From positions 1-63,967 of IMG/VR virus record IMGVR_UViG_3300031718_000009: DNA of 63,967 nt. One strand, written 5' to 3'. The position numbers were made by a program, and so were the translations under genes. Of this stretch, positions 1 to 7,422 are shown one piece after another (positions within the stretch are counted from its first letter, which is position 1; every line of letters starts with the position of its first letter). Origin of the DNA: a virus. Under the pieces are notes generated by a model, which worked only from the letters and a program-made list of their open reading frames with translations, was not told the origin of the DNA and made no database searches.

Positions 1-127
1 GCACTGCCACCATTTCATTTCCCGCCTCGCTCGCTTCTCAACCTTCATCATGCGTTCGCCGGAGCCCCACCGCCAAACAGTTGCGCGAGGAGGCCGCTCC
101 CTCCAGCATCAGCCGTTTTCCCAAGGT
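1..127. repeat. Terminal redundancy, left copy
   Basis: These 127 bases are repeated exactly at 63841-63967. The SleB hydrolase gene that ends at position 48 joins by an ATGA overlap to the gene starting at 63891 in the other copy, so the sequence closes into a circle of 63,840 bp. A single 127-bp overlap is typical of k-mer assembly of a circular or circularly permuted genome. It is more likely that than a biological terminal repeat. Confidence 0.95.
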
Positions 128-974
128 ATGGCACCGAGCTCGCGTCAAACCCGGGTTTGTGCGGATCAGTTTGGCCAGGAATTACGCCAGGCGCCGGAGA
201 AGCTGCGGCCGCTGGCTGTTGGACAGGCGCGGCAGCGGCGGGCGCCTGCGCCATTTGTTGAGGCGCCTGAGGCATTCCACCGCCTGGCGTTTGCCCCCCA
301 TTCAGCGCGCTTCCTAGACCACCTAGCGCCGAACCGATGATCCCCTTTTGCTGGATTGGCTGCGGGAGCAAGCCCATGATGCCTTGGCGCCCAAACAGAA
401 GGTTGCCGAGGAGACCGCCACCGCCTTGCGCGAGCTGCGTTTGCCCGACAGGAGGCACGAGCGGCGGCAGCGTTTGAGGCGTTGGCGTGCTTCCGGGGCC
501 GGAATAGGGTGTCGTAGTCTCAGGACCGCCCGGCGCGTTGCCTGGCGTAGCGCCGCCGCCTGGCGCGAAGAAGACATGACCGCCGATCTCGGCTAGCGGC
601 GTGCCTTGCGCCCACTTCGGTGTCGATCGCCCTAGCTGCGCTTGTGCGGCCGGCGCATAAAAATGGGTTGCACCATTGGTTTGATCGGCAACCACGCCGG
701 TGAACACCCCTTGCGCGAGCGCTTGCGCCTGCTTGTACGAGGCGTCGCTTGGGCTCGCGGTCAGCGCCGGGCCGGTTCCTCCAGGCGGATGCCACGCCTC
801 GAACTGGTAGGGAGCGTGGACGATCTCCGATGGCGTTTTGCCGTAGCCGCCAGCTTGGAGGCGATTGCGGATGACGCTCGCGACTGCGGCCATCGAGGCA
901 TGTGTCGCGTTCGGCCCGGCTTCGCCGAGGATCGTGCGAGTTACCGCGTCGAGGTCCGCGCCGGACAGGTCCAT
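48..974 (-). CDS. SleB-type cell wall hydrolase
   Basis: This is a protein of 308 residues. Residues 1-135 read as a SleB/Hydrolase_2 domain, which cleaves peptidoglycan. The likely catalytic glutamate lies in the TILGEAG segment near residue 18, followed by AAVASVIRNRL and the NGATHFYAP segment typical of the family. Residues 140-308 are a Pro/Gly/Ala/Gln-rich tail without recognisable domains. The ATG at 974 is preferred over the TTG at 977 because it overlaps the stop of the upstream micro-gene (TGATG). Downstream, across the circle junction, its stop overlaps the next start. Its place near the head of the late operon fits either lysis or a virion-borne entry hydrolase. Confidence 0.8.
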   Translation of the reverse strand: MDLSGADLDAVTRTILGEAGPNATHASMAAVASVIRNRLQAGGYGKTPSEIVHAPYQFEAWHPPGGTGPALTASPSDASYKQAQALAQGVFTGVVADQTNGATHFYAPAAQAQLGRSTPKWAQGTPLAEIGGHVFFAPGGGATPGNAPGGPETTTPYSGPGSTPTPQTLPPLVPPVGQTQLAQGGGGLLGNLLFGRQGIMGLLPQPIQQKGIIGSALGGLGSALNGGQTPGGGMPQAPQQMAQAPAAAAPVQQPAAAASPAPGVIPGQTDPHKPGFDASSVPYLGKTADAGGSGLLAQLFGGGAPANA

Positions 975-1111
975 CAATCACCCAAAAAGCAAAGCGCTAA
1001 TCCGACGACGCCGCCAACAAAAATACAAGCCTCCACGATCACGCATACGAGGATACAAACATCACCTACGACGAGCATTACGGCGTCGAGGTCAGTGCCC
1101 GGAAGGTCCAT
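974..1111 (-). CDS. Small membrane protein ahead of the SleB hydrolase
   Basis: This 45-residue protein starts MDLPGTDLDAV and is then almost entirely hydrophobic, with one or two membrane segments and several cysteines. A GAGGG Shine-Dalgarno sits about 8 bases before the ATG, and its stop overlaps the hydrolase start (TGATG). The first 11 residues nearly repeat the start of the hydrolase (MDLSGADLDAV), so part of one gene was probably copied. It may act as a holin or release factor for the hydrolase, but that is inferred only from size and position. Confidence 0.65.
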   Translation of the reverse strand: MDLPGTDLDAVMLVVGDVCILVCVIVEACIFVGGVVGLALCFLGD

Positions 1112-1226
1112 TATACCCTCTGTAACAATTCGTGATCGCACCTTCTGGGTGCATTCATTGACAATGCGCCGCTTAGGAGTATATTCAGGTTATGCACTAA
1201 TCCAGTGCTTATATGGAGTACGGAAA
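1112..1226. promoter_or_regulatory. Divergent regulatory gap
   Basis: This gap lies between the leftward late operon and the rightward operon that begins at 1227. It holds two small dyads, GCACC-TTCTG-GGTGC at 1138-1152 and GCACT-AATCC-AGTGC at 1194-1208, placed on either side of the rightward promoter. They could be operators. No convincing leftward -35/-10 pair is visible, so the late promoter may use the phage's own sigma-like protein or a non-consensus site. Confidence 0.4.
1158..1185 (+). promoter_or_regulatory. Sigma70-like rightward promoter
   Basis: A perfect TTGACA at 1158-1163 is followed by a 16-bp spacer and TATATT at 1180-1185. Transcription would begin near 1192, about 35 bases before the ATG at 1227. 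The -35 lies in the palindrome CATTGACAATG. Confidence 0.7.
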
Positions 1227-1445
1227 ATGACCAAATTCCCCAAGCACATCTCTAACGGCATGAGCGCCAATGCCGGGGGCCCGGTACTGGCCCTCACTGC
1301 CAATAACCAAATCGTATCATACGGATACGATGACCCAATCAATCCTGATGCGGCGTTGAGGCGCGCCGCCAGAGACGGAATGACCGCGATTGCCACGTAT
1401 GCCAACACAGGCACGTTGCACCGCGTAGTGGAGATAAACCAATGA
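1227..1445 (+). CDS. Hypothetical protein
   Basis: This 72-residue protein is the first gene after the promoter at 1158. The ATG at 1227 is preceded by GGAG at the right distance. An in-frame extension upstream runs into the hydrolase gene on the other strand and is not credible. The N-terminal half is Gly/Asn-rich and the C-terminal half (ALRRAARDGMTAIATYANTG) looks helical. I do not recognise the family. Its stop overlaps the next start. Confidence 0.65.
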   Translation: MTKFPKHISNGMSANAGGPVLALTANNQIVSYGYDDPINPDAALRRAARDGMTAIATYANTGTLHRVVEINQ

Positions 1446-1765
1446 AAGCAATCATCAACGGACTACGCTACGACACCGAGAAGGCGGTCCTGATCGGCGA
1501 GGCGAGCACGCCGTTCACTCGCTTGAGTGGAGACTTTACCCATTGGGAAGCTGGCCTTTACCGCACGCCTCGATCCGGTCGCTATTTCCTGGCCGGTCGC
1601 GGAGGCCCAATGACGCGATTTGCCCATAGCGCAGGACAAAATGAAACGCGCGGCGGCTCTCGCATCTTTCCTATGGACGACGCCGAGGCGCTTGCATGGG
1701 CCGAGGAATATCTGACAACCGACGAAATTGAACGCGGCTTTGCCGCAAAACTAGAGGACGCATGA
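1442..1765 (+). CDS. Hypothetical protein
   Basis: This 107-residue soluble protein starts in an ATGA overlap with the previous gene. It has an N-terminal beta-rich half (KAIINGLRYDTEKAVLIGEA, then WEAGLYRTPRSGRYFLAGRGG) and a helical, acidic C-terminus. The pattern resembles small modification or antirestriction-type phage proteins, but no function can be assigned. Confidence 0.7.
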   Translation: MKAIINGLRYDTEKAVLIGEASTPFTRLSGDFTHWEAGLYRTPRSGRYFLAGRGGPMTRFAHSAGQNETRGGSRIFPMDDAEALAWAEEYLTTDEIERGFAAKLEDA

Positions 1766-2010
1766 AAATGCTCACACGCACACTTTTAATCGCGGCCGCG
1801 CTTGTAGCCTCGGCTACATTCGCCACGGCCCAAACCTACCAGAGCCTCGGCAACGGCGTGGTCATCGGCAGCGACGGATCGATGGCCCAGCCGCTCGGCA
1901 ACGGTGTAATCATCACGCAAACACCGCCGTTCCCGCAGTATGGTCAACCGCTACAGCCACAGCGCCAGGTCTACTGCCAGCCGCTGGGGTACACGGTCGT
2001 CTGCAACTGA
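1762..2010 (+). CDS. Small secreted protein
   Basis: This 82-residue protein has a clear Sec signal peptide: positive MKMLTR, a hydrophobic core LLIAAALVASATF, and a probable cut after ATAQ. The mature part holds two similar GNGVVI/GNGVII segments and two cysteines near the end that could form a disulphide. It starts in an ATGA overlap. It probably acts in the periplasm or at the surface of the infected cell. The function is unknown. Confidence 0.7.
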   Translation: MKMLTRTLLIAAALVASATFATAQTYQSLGNGVVIGSDGSMAQPLGNGVIITQTPPFPQYGQPLQPQRQVYCQPLGYTVVCN

Positions 2011-2022
2011 AGGACGAATGAA

Positions 2023-2238
2023 ATGTTCACGCGTGAAATGACAACGTACCAAACTCGAATCCAAGAGATCGAACCTGCGGTTAACCCGCGCCACATCGAA
2101 GGATTGATGCGCGTCCATTACGGGACACTCGATCATCTTAACCACGATGATTTCAAACACGAGGTTCACGTTTGCGCGGTAATTGCGTTGCAAGACTATG
2201 ATACCGCAGAAGAAATAGCAACGAGCTATGGGCTCTGA
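2023..2238 (+). CDS. Hypothetical protein
   Basis: This 71-residue soluble protein is the last gene of the first rightward operon. It could start at 2023 or at the second Met at 2038 (MTTYQTRIQ). The sequence is mixed helix with His/Asp-rich turns (HYGTLDHLNHDDFKHE). The next gene runs the opposite way and ends 2 bp later, so the convergent junction leaves no room for a terminator. Confidence 0.6.
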   Translation: MFTREMTTYQTRIQEIEPAVNPRHIEGLMRVHYGTLDHLNHDDFKHEVHVCAVIALQDYDTAEEIATSYGL

Positions 2239-2240
2239 CC

Positions 2241-2588
2241 CTAATTGGGCGCGGACGGTTCACGCCGCTCGCGCTCAAATTCCCTCGAATATTCGATCTG
2301 CGGCGGACCCAGCCGCGATCTCAACAGCTCCAACGTCTCCGCAATCTTCGAGGCCGGCGATTGCAAACCTCCATCTTTTGCAGCTTGCAGTTGCAGCGGC
2401 AAAATGCGGGCGAGGAGAGCGCAGAACACTTGCGGATTTTGGCGCGCCACCTTCACGAGATAATCCTCGCCGCCAACCTTTTCGAAGGCGTTCATGATCG
2501 CCTCGCGCAGGCTCACGGTGATTTTATTTGGTTTCCCACTTGGGCGCCCCTTGGCCAGCTTATGACCAGGTTGGAACCTTCCCATCAT
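2241..2588 (-). CDS. DUF5681-like, possible small terminase
   Basis: This 115-residue protein begins with the basic GRPSGKPNKITVSLREAI segment. KVGGEDYL and NPQVFCALLARILPLQL follow at 38-70. That order, a basic hook, two helices and then a short PLQ strand, matches DUF5681 proteins of alphaproteobacterial phages, which often sit near packaging genes. A role as small terminase subunit is plausible but not shown, because the large subunit gene is about 3 kb away around the circle. ATG at 2588 or 2585 could start it. Confidence 0.55.
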   Translation of the reverse strand: MMGRFQPGHKLAKGRPSGKPNKITVSLREAIMNAFEKVGGEDYLVKVARQNPQVFCALLARILPLQLQAAKDGGLQSPASKIAETLELLRSRLGPPQIEYSREFERERREPSAPN

Positions 2589-2811
2589 ATCCCATTTATT
2601 TTATGTGAAATAACGTGTCCGCCTCGGCTCATGGCTCAGTTCGGGTACAACGGATGCGCATGATTGAGCCGGCTGGCGCGTATGAACCGAGGCGAAACTT
2701 GACGAGAGTGTGCCCTAGCGGGCGCGAGGATGCGGGGACCATTTTCCACCTCTTGTCAAGCGGTTGGCACAACTATTTTGTGGGCAACTCAAAATAACCG
2801 CCATATTCGCG
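2589..2811. promoter_or_regulatory. 223-bp gap with inverted repeat
   Basis: No convincing gene lies here. Two 12-bp arms, GCCTCGGCTCAT at 2621-2632 and ATGAACCGAGGC at 2682-2693, are complementary at 11 of 12 positions with a 49-base loop. An AT-rich stretch (2590-2612) precedes the start at 2588 and could hold a leftward -10. Candidates are a packaging-initiation site, a late promoter region or an origin element. Position between DUF6362 and DUF5681 is the only support. Confidence 0.4.
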
Positions 2812-3327
2812 CTAATAGAGGCCGATCTGTGTGGCACGGAGGGGCTGTGGATGGCACACTTCCCAGACAAGAACCCCGCGCGCATTGAGGGACGCCGCCA
2901 CGATGCAGAGCGCCTTTTCGCGTTTGCGGAAAAACGTCCGCGGAGCCCAAAGCTTATCCGCACAAAGCCGCTTAATCGATCGACCTTGCGAGACACGTAG
3001 CGCCCAAAGACCTGTGACAAGCGCCATACCAGGGTCCTCTCGCCGAAGTTCGCTTAACCACTCGAACGCAGCTTCCATGTGCTTAATCTCCTCTCCGCTC
3101 GGCTGCGGCCGGCGCCCACGGTTTGCCGCCTCCTCGCGCATCTTGCGTTCGATCGGATCAATCCCAAGTTGATCACCCCACTCCGTCATCGTCGTTGGCC
3201 AATTTCCGCCAGGCGCGCGAGGACCGGCAGCCACAGGCATCATGGCCAGCGTGACGAACGCTTGAACGATTGCCTGCCCTACGCGCTCCGCATCCCACAT
3301 TTGCACAGCCTCAATGGTTGTCGCCAT
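2812..3327 (-). CDS. DUF6362-like DNA-binding regulator
   Basis: This 171-residue protein starts at MATTIEAVQMWD. The pattern matches the DUF6362 family of alphaproteobacterial phages: an N-terminal helix pair, the conserved GNWPTTMTEWGDQLG segment, HMEAAFEWLSEL near the middle, and a C-terminal helix-turn-helix around RSIKRLCADKLWAPRTFFRKREKAL. Such proteins sit at the end of early operons and probably regulate late genes. The start is chosen because it lies just inside the end of the upstream membrane gene, a coupling overlap of 17 bp. A longer in-frame form to 3399 is possible but less likely. Confidence 0.65.
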   Translation of the reverse strand: MATTIEAVQMWDAERVGQAIVQAFVTLAMMPVAAGPRAPGGNWPTTMTEWGDQLGIDPIERKMREEAANRGRRPQPSGEEIKHMEAAFEWLSELRREDPGMALVTGLWALRVSQGRSIKRLCADKLWAPRTFFRKREKALCIVAASLNARGVLVWEVCHPQPLRATQIGLY

Positions 3328-3460
3328 CGTCCGATAAACCCAATTTTCTAAAAACCTCCCTAAGCGCATACCTCCATCCGCATTGAAGACCGGTCTCAAA
3401 CCCTGTCCAAAAACAAATGCAGCAAAAAATATACAGATCGATCCAGAACATCATCAGCAT
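3311..3460 (-). CDS. Small membrane protein
   Basis: This 49-residue protein has one strongly hydrophobic, cysteine- and aromatic-rich segment (MFWIDLYIFCCICFWTG) and a short basic/acidic tail. Its start forms TGATG with the stop of the preceding gene, which decides this start over longer in-frame options. The function is unknown. Confidence 0.6.
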   Translation of the reverse strand: MLMMFWIDLYIFCCICFWTGFETGLQCGWRYALREVFRKLGLSDDGDNH

Positions 3461-3783
3461 CACCCATTGAGCCTGATGTCTCCAGGGTTTGCCACAAGCA
3501 GACCGGCCCGCTGTGCCTGGTACGCCGACTCTGCCTCTCGGCTCGGTGCGTTGGTCCATTGGATCAATCGCGTGTTGAGCATGATCGAGGTGCCGCTAAG
3601 GCACGGCGAGTCGCGCAAAAAGTTTCTAAACAGAATTGTTTTTGGCGGCGCGATTTGCAGAAAACACGGGTATTCGAATTTGATAAAAAACCCAAGTGGC
3701 GTGTCGGTGGTATCCCACGTCGTCTCGCCGATCAGGTCGATACCGCCAACCATCGTGAGGATGACCAGTTGTTTGGGTTTCAT
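3460..3783 (-). CDS. Hypothetical protein
   Basis: This 107-residue protein is beta-rich at the N-terminus, where KPKQLVILTMVGGIDLIGE looks like a small Sm-like or SH3-like barrel. A region with a LFRNFLRDS helix follows. The start overlaps the upstream stop (ATGA) and its stop overlaps the next start (TGATG). Family not recognised. Confidence 0.65.
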   Translation of the reverse strand: MKPKQLVILTMVGGIDLIGETTWDTTDTPLGFFIKFEYPCFLQIAPPKTILFRNFLRDSPCLSGTSIMLNTRLIQWTNAPSREAESAYQAQRAGLLVANPGDIRLNG

Positions 3784-4019
3784 TCCGCAATCTCCGGTAT
3801 GCCTGCACCGAGCTTCGCGCGCAGTTCTGGGGATAACGGCGGGAGGGGTTTGTCCCGGTACTTGGCGGCGAGAGCGGCTTCAATGTCGCGATCCGCTTCG
3901 GCATAAAGTTCGTCTCGATTTTTGTGCAACACCTTCTCGAAATCTCTACCGAGAGGTTGCATGCTGTTTGCCAATTCGCGGATTAGCGTGCTTACTGGTG
4001 CTCGATCGTTGGTTGTCAT
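3780..4019 (-). CDS. Hypothetical protein
   Basis: This 79-residue protein is highly charged and helical, with a Pro-rich segment (DKPLPPLSPELRAK) near the C-terminus. It is tied to both neighbours by 4-bp ATGA overlaps. No domain recognised. Confidence 0.65.
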   Translation of the reverse strand: MTTNDRAPVSTLIRELANSMQPLGRDFEKVLHKNRDELYAEADRDIEAALAAKYRDKPLPPLSPELRAKLGAGIPEIAE

Positions 4020-4594
4020 GTGCAGTCTTTCGCTTCAAGTTTTTTCCAGCAACTTGGCGGTTGCCCCTCGTATGCTGGCGCAAACTCGCCAGCCTTGAAC
4101 AACCGTCCTCCTATCCGCTTTGTCGGTACCCAACGGCTCTCTTGCCTTAATTCACCATTAAAAGACTCTTTTTTAATATTGTAATTGTAATTGTAGAGCA
4201 GAGGGTGTAGCACATCGGTAGCATTGCTATGTATCCTCCCCTTATTTTTCAATGCTTTAGCAGTCCCGCCAAGGTGCCCCGCGAGCTTCTTTTTTTGATG
4301 CCTCGCGAGCGCATTTAAAATCTCGTCGCGAAGCCTCTTTTGCGTTATCTCTTGGCCGTCCGATCCTTCGACTATCGTCATGAAATCCATGATCTTTTTC
4401 TCAATTTTCATCCATTGAGGCATAGGTGCGCCGGCTATCAATGCTAACTTTTTGCTATTTTTTGCTAGCTTTCCGCCATTTCGCCACATCGCCATCAAAA
4501 TGAGGAGGTATGCGCCATGCTCGAACGTCGTCAGGTGGCGTGTGTCGCCCAAATAATCGTCCGTCCAAAGGATCATTCCAGGGATGTCGGTCAT
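4016..4594 (-). CDS. DUF1376 (YdaU-like) protein
   Basis: This 192-residue protein opens with the DUF1376 signature (LWTDDYLGDTRHLTTFEHGAYL), a winged-helix-like domain of replication-initiation proteins in many prophages. After residue 105 the sequence becomes linker-like and Lys/Asn-rich, with a YNYNYN run. The DNA here is clearly AT-richer than its neighbours (4140-4330), as is common in DUF1376 linkers. A GGAGG element lies before the ATG. It probably works with the phage DnaA in replication. That is an inference from its family and position. Confidence 0.75.
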   Translation of the reverse strand: MTDIPGMILWTDDYLGDTRHLTTFEHGAYLLILMAMWRNGGKLAKNSKKLALIAGAPMPQWMKIEKKIMDFMTIVEGSDGQEITQKRLRDEILNALARHQKKKLAGHLGGTAKALKNKGRIHSNATDVLHPLLYNYNYNIKKESFNGELRQESRWVPTKRIGGRLFKAGEFAPAYEGQPPSCWKKLEAKDCT

Positions 4595-4598
4595 TCAA

Positions 4599-4751
4599 CT
4601 AGGCATCCTCCAGCACGCGCTTCCGCGCCGGGCGCCGCCAGAATTGCACCGCGACGTGCTTGATCTCTCTGGTGCCAAATTGGCCAAGCTGATCGGAAAC
4701 TGCCAACCACTCGTCGTCCCAAACAAACGCCGTAGATAGCCGTTGTTCCAT
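4599..4751 (-). CDS. Small ORF, possibly the 3' part of a frameshifted gene
   Basis: This is 50 residues (MEQRLSTAFVWDDEWL onward) with good coding character, ending 4 bases before the DUF1376 start. The frame stays open upstream of its ATG (LTVDRLC-MEQRL), and the gap before it is filled by an 18-codon ORF in a neighbouring frame. A single base gained or lost near 4765 would join the two into a protein of about 74 residues. It is either a separate small gene with a weak ribosome site or half of a shifted one. Confidence 0.5.
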   Translation of the reverse strand: MEQRLSTAFVWDDEWLAVSDQLGQFGTREIKHVAVQFWRRPARKRVLEDA

Positions 4752-4761
4752 GCACAGCCGA

Positions 4762-4818
4762 TCAACCGTGAGGCTGGCCGTACATCAGCGTATCTGTGAT
4801 TTTTGGATCAGCGCTCAT
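4762..4818 (-). CDS. 18-codon ORF after the methyltransferase
   Basis: The ATG overlaps the methyltransferase stop (ATGA), as for real genes in this operon, but the frame closes after 18 codons (MSADPKITDTLMYGQPHG). The natural continuation appears in another frame at 4599-4751. It may be the true start of that gene, with a programmed or accidental frameshift. Confidence 0.35.
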   Translation of the reverse strand: MSADPKITDTLMYGQPHG

Positions 4819-5819
4819 TCGGCAGCCTCGGCGACTTCGTTGCCCCACGCATCCCACCCCGGCCGCGGCGAACCACGACGGAAAAGCTCGATCTTTGGAA
4901 GCGTTGGAAAATACTCGTCGATCATGTCTAGGAAGCACTCAGGCTTCGCGGAGTGCTTACCAACCGGCGCTTCGATTAACGAAGGCCATTGCGTACCCAT
5001 CGCAGGCGCCGGAATATTTCCATGGACGCCAATTAGCAAAAGCTCATGCTTGTTGCGGTTCCAATATCCGGTCCCAATTTTGTCCTTTGCCCAGACAAAA
5101 TGAGAGCGGTAATCGAACCCCCAATCCGCCATTAATTGAAGCGCTTGAGGAAGCATCGGAACGGTTGACCAAAGGAACAAGACACAATCTTCCGCCGCGA
5201 TCGGAATAAGCCCACTATCAGGAAAAAGGAGCGCTGGAAGCGCGATCGTCGGATAGTGATTGTCAGCCGCGCGGTCCATACCTGTTTCGCGTGACCGTGG
5301 CTCAAAACGCCACGGTGGATCACCGTAAATCAAACCATATTTTTTATCAGGAAGAGCCGTTTGCTTGGCGCCTAGCTCGGCTTCTCGCGCAACCCTCGCG
5401 GCCTTCTTTTCCTCGGTGCGCTCGACAGCGGTTGCCTCCACAGATTTCACGGCATGATGCTTGGCGTGAGCGCACCGCGCCTCAAAACTAACATCGTCCA
5501 AGGCCGCCAATTTTTGCCATCGCGATGACTGCATAGCGGAAACGCCGAGGTCAGAAAGAGTAACCTTATGTGACCCTTTTTCTGGCCTGTTAATTGGGCG
5601 CTCGCCTTTCTCACGCATCTCGGTAAGAAGTTGCCCAGCCTTACGCTCGGCGCGTAAGCGTATTTCAGTCGCCCATTCGATGAGCTGGCCATCCTTGGCC
5701 TGCCGAGCATATTCCTGCATTGCCATGGCTTTGTCGCGGATCGATTTAACCTCATCGACGCGATTAGCTTCGGCCAAGGCATTGCGCGCAGCATCGTATC
5801 GAGTAAGTTGCATGCTCAT
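4815..5819 (-). CDS. MT-A70 family N6-adenine methyltransferase
   Basis: This 334-residue protein transfers methyl groups from S-adenosylmethionine to adenine N6 in DNA. The catalytic DPPW lies at residues 167-170 within GLIYGDPPW. Residues 1-155 form a long charged helical region with a ParB-like flavour (ATEIRLRAERKAGQLL), common in phage MT-A70 proteins. The C-terminus carries FLWSTVPMLPQAL and the KHELLLIGVHG strand of the Rossmann fold. It probably protects phage DNA from host restriction or marks it for regulation. ATGA overlaps join it to both neighbours. Confidence 0.9.
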   Translation of the reverse strand: MSMQLTRYDAARNALAEANRVDEVKSIRDKAMAMQEYARQAKDGQLIEWATEIRLRAERKAGQLLTEMREKGERPINRPEKGSHKVTLSDLGVSAMQSSRWQKLAALDDVSFEARCAHAKHHAVKSVEATAVERTEEKKAARVAREAELGAKQTALPDKKYGLIYGDPPWRFEPRSRETGMDRAADNHYPTIALPALLFPDSGLIPIAAEDCVLFLWSTVPMLPQALQLMADWGFDYRSHFVWAKDKIGTGYWNRNKHELLLIGVHGNIPAPAMGTQWPSLIEAPVGKHSAKPECFLDMIDEYFPTLPKIELFRRGSPRPGWDAWGNEVAEAAE

Positions 5820-6208
5820 CTCAAAATGTCCTTGAGCCTGATCAGCGCGACGGTGAACCTGCCGCCGTCGCCAGCCCTATCTCGCCATTGTCCGGCGCGG
5901 ATCGCTTCGCGCGTAAGTTCCTTTAATCGCCAGACAGGAAACATCAAATAGACGAGCGTGCTGTCATCGCGTCGCAGCTCGTGAACCCATACGTCCGCTT
6001 CAGTCGTTGCGATCCCGGACGGCTCGCCGTTCTGCCGGTATTCGATGCAAATATTACCCGTCTGTTCCCATTGCCATGTCTCGCTTTTGAGCTCGATGCG
6101 CCCATTGCAAAGGATGCCCGCAAGCTCATGTTCGCGCAAACGCGCTTGGCTCAATTGAAGATCAAACTTGTTGTCACGATTGAATTCGATTGGTCCGCAC
6201 CCGCTCAT
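5816..6208 (-). CDS. PD-(D/E)XK nuclease, Holliday junction resolvase-like
   Basis: This 130-residue protein follows the small PD-(D/E)XK layout. It has an early glutamate in REHELAGIL, then GRIELKSET carrying the E-x-K pair, then [15 protein letters not shown], a short helix and [10 protein letters not shown]. Proteins of this shape are found in many alphaproteobacterial phages as endonucleases or resolvases. It is encoded directly after dnaA, so a role in replication or recombination intermediates is likely. Confidence 0.7.
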   Translation of the reverse strand: MSGCGPIEFNRDNKFDLQLSQARLREHELAGILCNGRIELKSETWQWEQTGNICIEYRQNGEPSGIATTEADVWVHELRRDDSTLVYLMFPVWRLKELTREAIRAGQWRDRAGDGGRFTVALIRLKDILR

Positions 6209-7422
6209 GACAAAAGCATCCTGCTTAAAACATCGATTTCCTCGGCAAGCGCCTTGTCCTCGGCGACAAGCTTTTCGATCTTTCGCACGCCATGCAATAC
6301 CGTTGTGTGATCTCTACCGGCGAACCGCCGCGCAATGTCCGGCAGTGATCTCAGCGTCAACTGCTTTGAGAGATACATAGCGATCTGGCGCGGGCGCACC
6401 ACGCACGCGGTTCGCCGCGCGGATAAGATGTCGTCGCGGGTTACGTTGAAATGGCTCGCGACCATTTTCTGTATGGCCTCGATCCTGACCTTTTTCCGCT
6501 CTGGCTCGCACACAAGATCACAAATGGCGGACTCGGCGAGCTCCATTGTCACATGGCCTGGAGATTGGTAGTGATGATGCTCAGAATTTTTCACCGACGA
6601 ACACGCTACTAGACGGTTTACCGCTCCCACGAGATCGCGCCCGTTTGTCTGAATAACGCTCGCGATGTAGGCGATAACCTCGGCTGGAACCTCAAAAGTT
6701 TGATGCACCAGTTTGACGGCGGCTATGCGCGCTTCGAGAATTTTGACCCGTAAATCCGCATCTAGCGGACCGATTTCGATGCAGAGGCCGCCGGCAAAGC
6801 GCGAGCGGGTTCTTTCTTCGAGACTTTCGAGATCGCGCGGCGGGCAATCGGCCGCGACTATGATCTGCTTTTGAATGTCGTCGAAAAAGGCATTAAGCGC
6901 ATAACAAAACTCCTGTTGAATCGACTTGCCCTGAAGAAATTGAATGTCGTCGATCACGAGGACATCAACAGCACGTAGTCTTTCCTTGAACGCGCATGCC
7001 GTCTGTGCCTTGAGGGCTGACACGAACCCGTACATGAACCGATCCGCGGTCAAATAGAGGACTTGCCGGTTTGCGGCTGCGGCCTGCGCTACAGCTTGGA
7101 GAAGATGCGTTTTCCCCAACCCAACCGAGGCATGTAGATACAACGGATTGTAAATAGGCTTGATCGCACACGCCGCTCTGTTCGCCTCGACGTATGCCAC
7201 GCGGTTCGAGTCGCCGACATGGAAGCTCGTAAACGTCATGCGGGGATCGAGCGAAGAGCCGGTAATAGGCTCGACTGTCTTCTGTGGCGGTTTGACTGTC
7301 TTCTGTGGCGGCTGGATGGATTTCTTGGGCGGCGGCGGAAACCATGCCTCATGAATGCGATCATGCTCCGCGGCGATATGATCGAGCAGCGATGAACCCG
7401 TGTTGTGGCGAAGATCGGTCAT
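6205..7422 (-). CDS. dnaA: Phage-encoded DnaA replication initiator
   Basis: This 405-residue protein has the core of bacterial DnaA. Walker A (SVGLGKT) lies near residue 99-105, Walker B (VLVIDD) at 154-159, the box VII arginine region (EERTRSRF) near 202-209, and a sensor II-like [10 protein letters not shown] at 261-270. The domain IV signature [17 protein letters not shown] at 367-383 binds DnaA boxes. Domain I, which loads helicase DnaB in cellular DnaA, is missing. Instead residues 1-60 are short and Pro/Lys-rich with a repeated PPQKTV unit. It probably opens the phage origin and recruits host or DUF1376-linked factors in another way. The 4-bp overlaps place it in the replication operon. 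Confidence 0.92.
   Translation of the reverse strand: MTDLRHNTGSSLLDHIAAEHDRIHEAWFPPPPKKSIQPPQKTVKPPQKTVEPITGSSLDPRMTFTSFHVGDSNRVAYVEANRAACAIKPIYNPLYLHASVGLGKTHLLQAVAQAAAANRQVLYLTADRFMYGFVSALKAQTACAFKERLRAVDVLVIDDIQFLQGKSIQQEFCYALNAFFDDIQKQIIVAADCPPRDLESLEERTRSRFAGGLCIEIGPLDADLRVKILEARIAAVKLVHQTFEVPAEVIAYIASVIQTNGRDLVGAVNRLVACSSVKNSEHHHYQSPGHVTMELAESAICDLVCEPERKKVRIEAIQKMVASHFNVTRDDILSARRTACVVRPRQIAMYLSKQLTLRSLPDIARRFAGRDHTTVLHGVRKIEKLVAEDKALAEEIDVLSRMLLS
7272..7311. repeat. Tandem 21-bp repeat inside dnaA
   Basis: Two copies of a 19-base core (GACTGTCTTCTGTGGCGG plus one base) occur 21 bp apart, in frame, coding for the repeated PPQKTV linker. Initiator genes of lambdoid phages carry origin iterons inside the coding region, so this is a weak origin candidate. 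Two copies are few. Confidence 0.6.

Noticed and set aside
642-1226. Upstream extension of the gene at 1227
   Set aside because: The extension runs over the SleB and micro-genes on the other strand and is Arg-rich. The ATG at 1227 has the ribosome site and follows the promoter.
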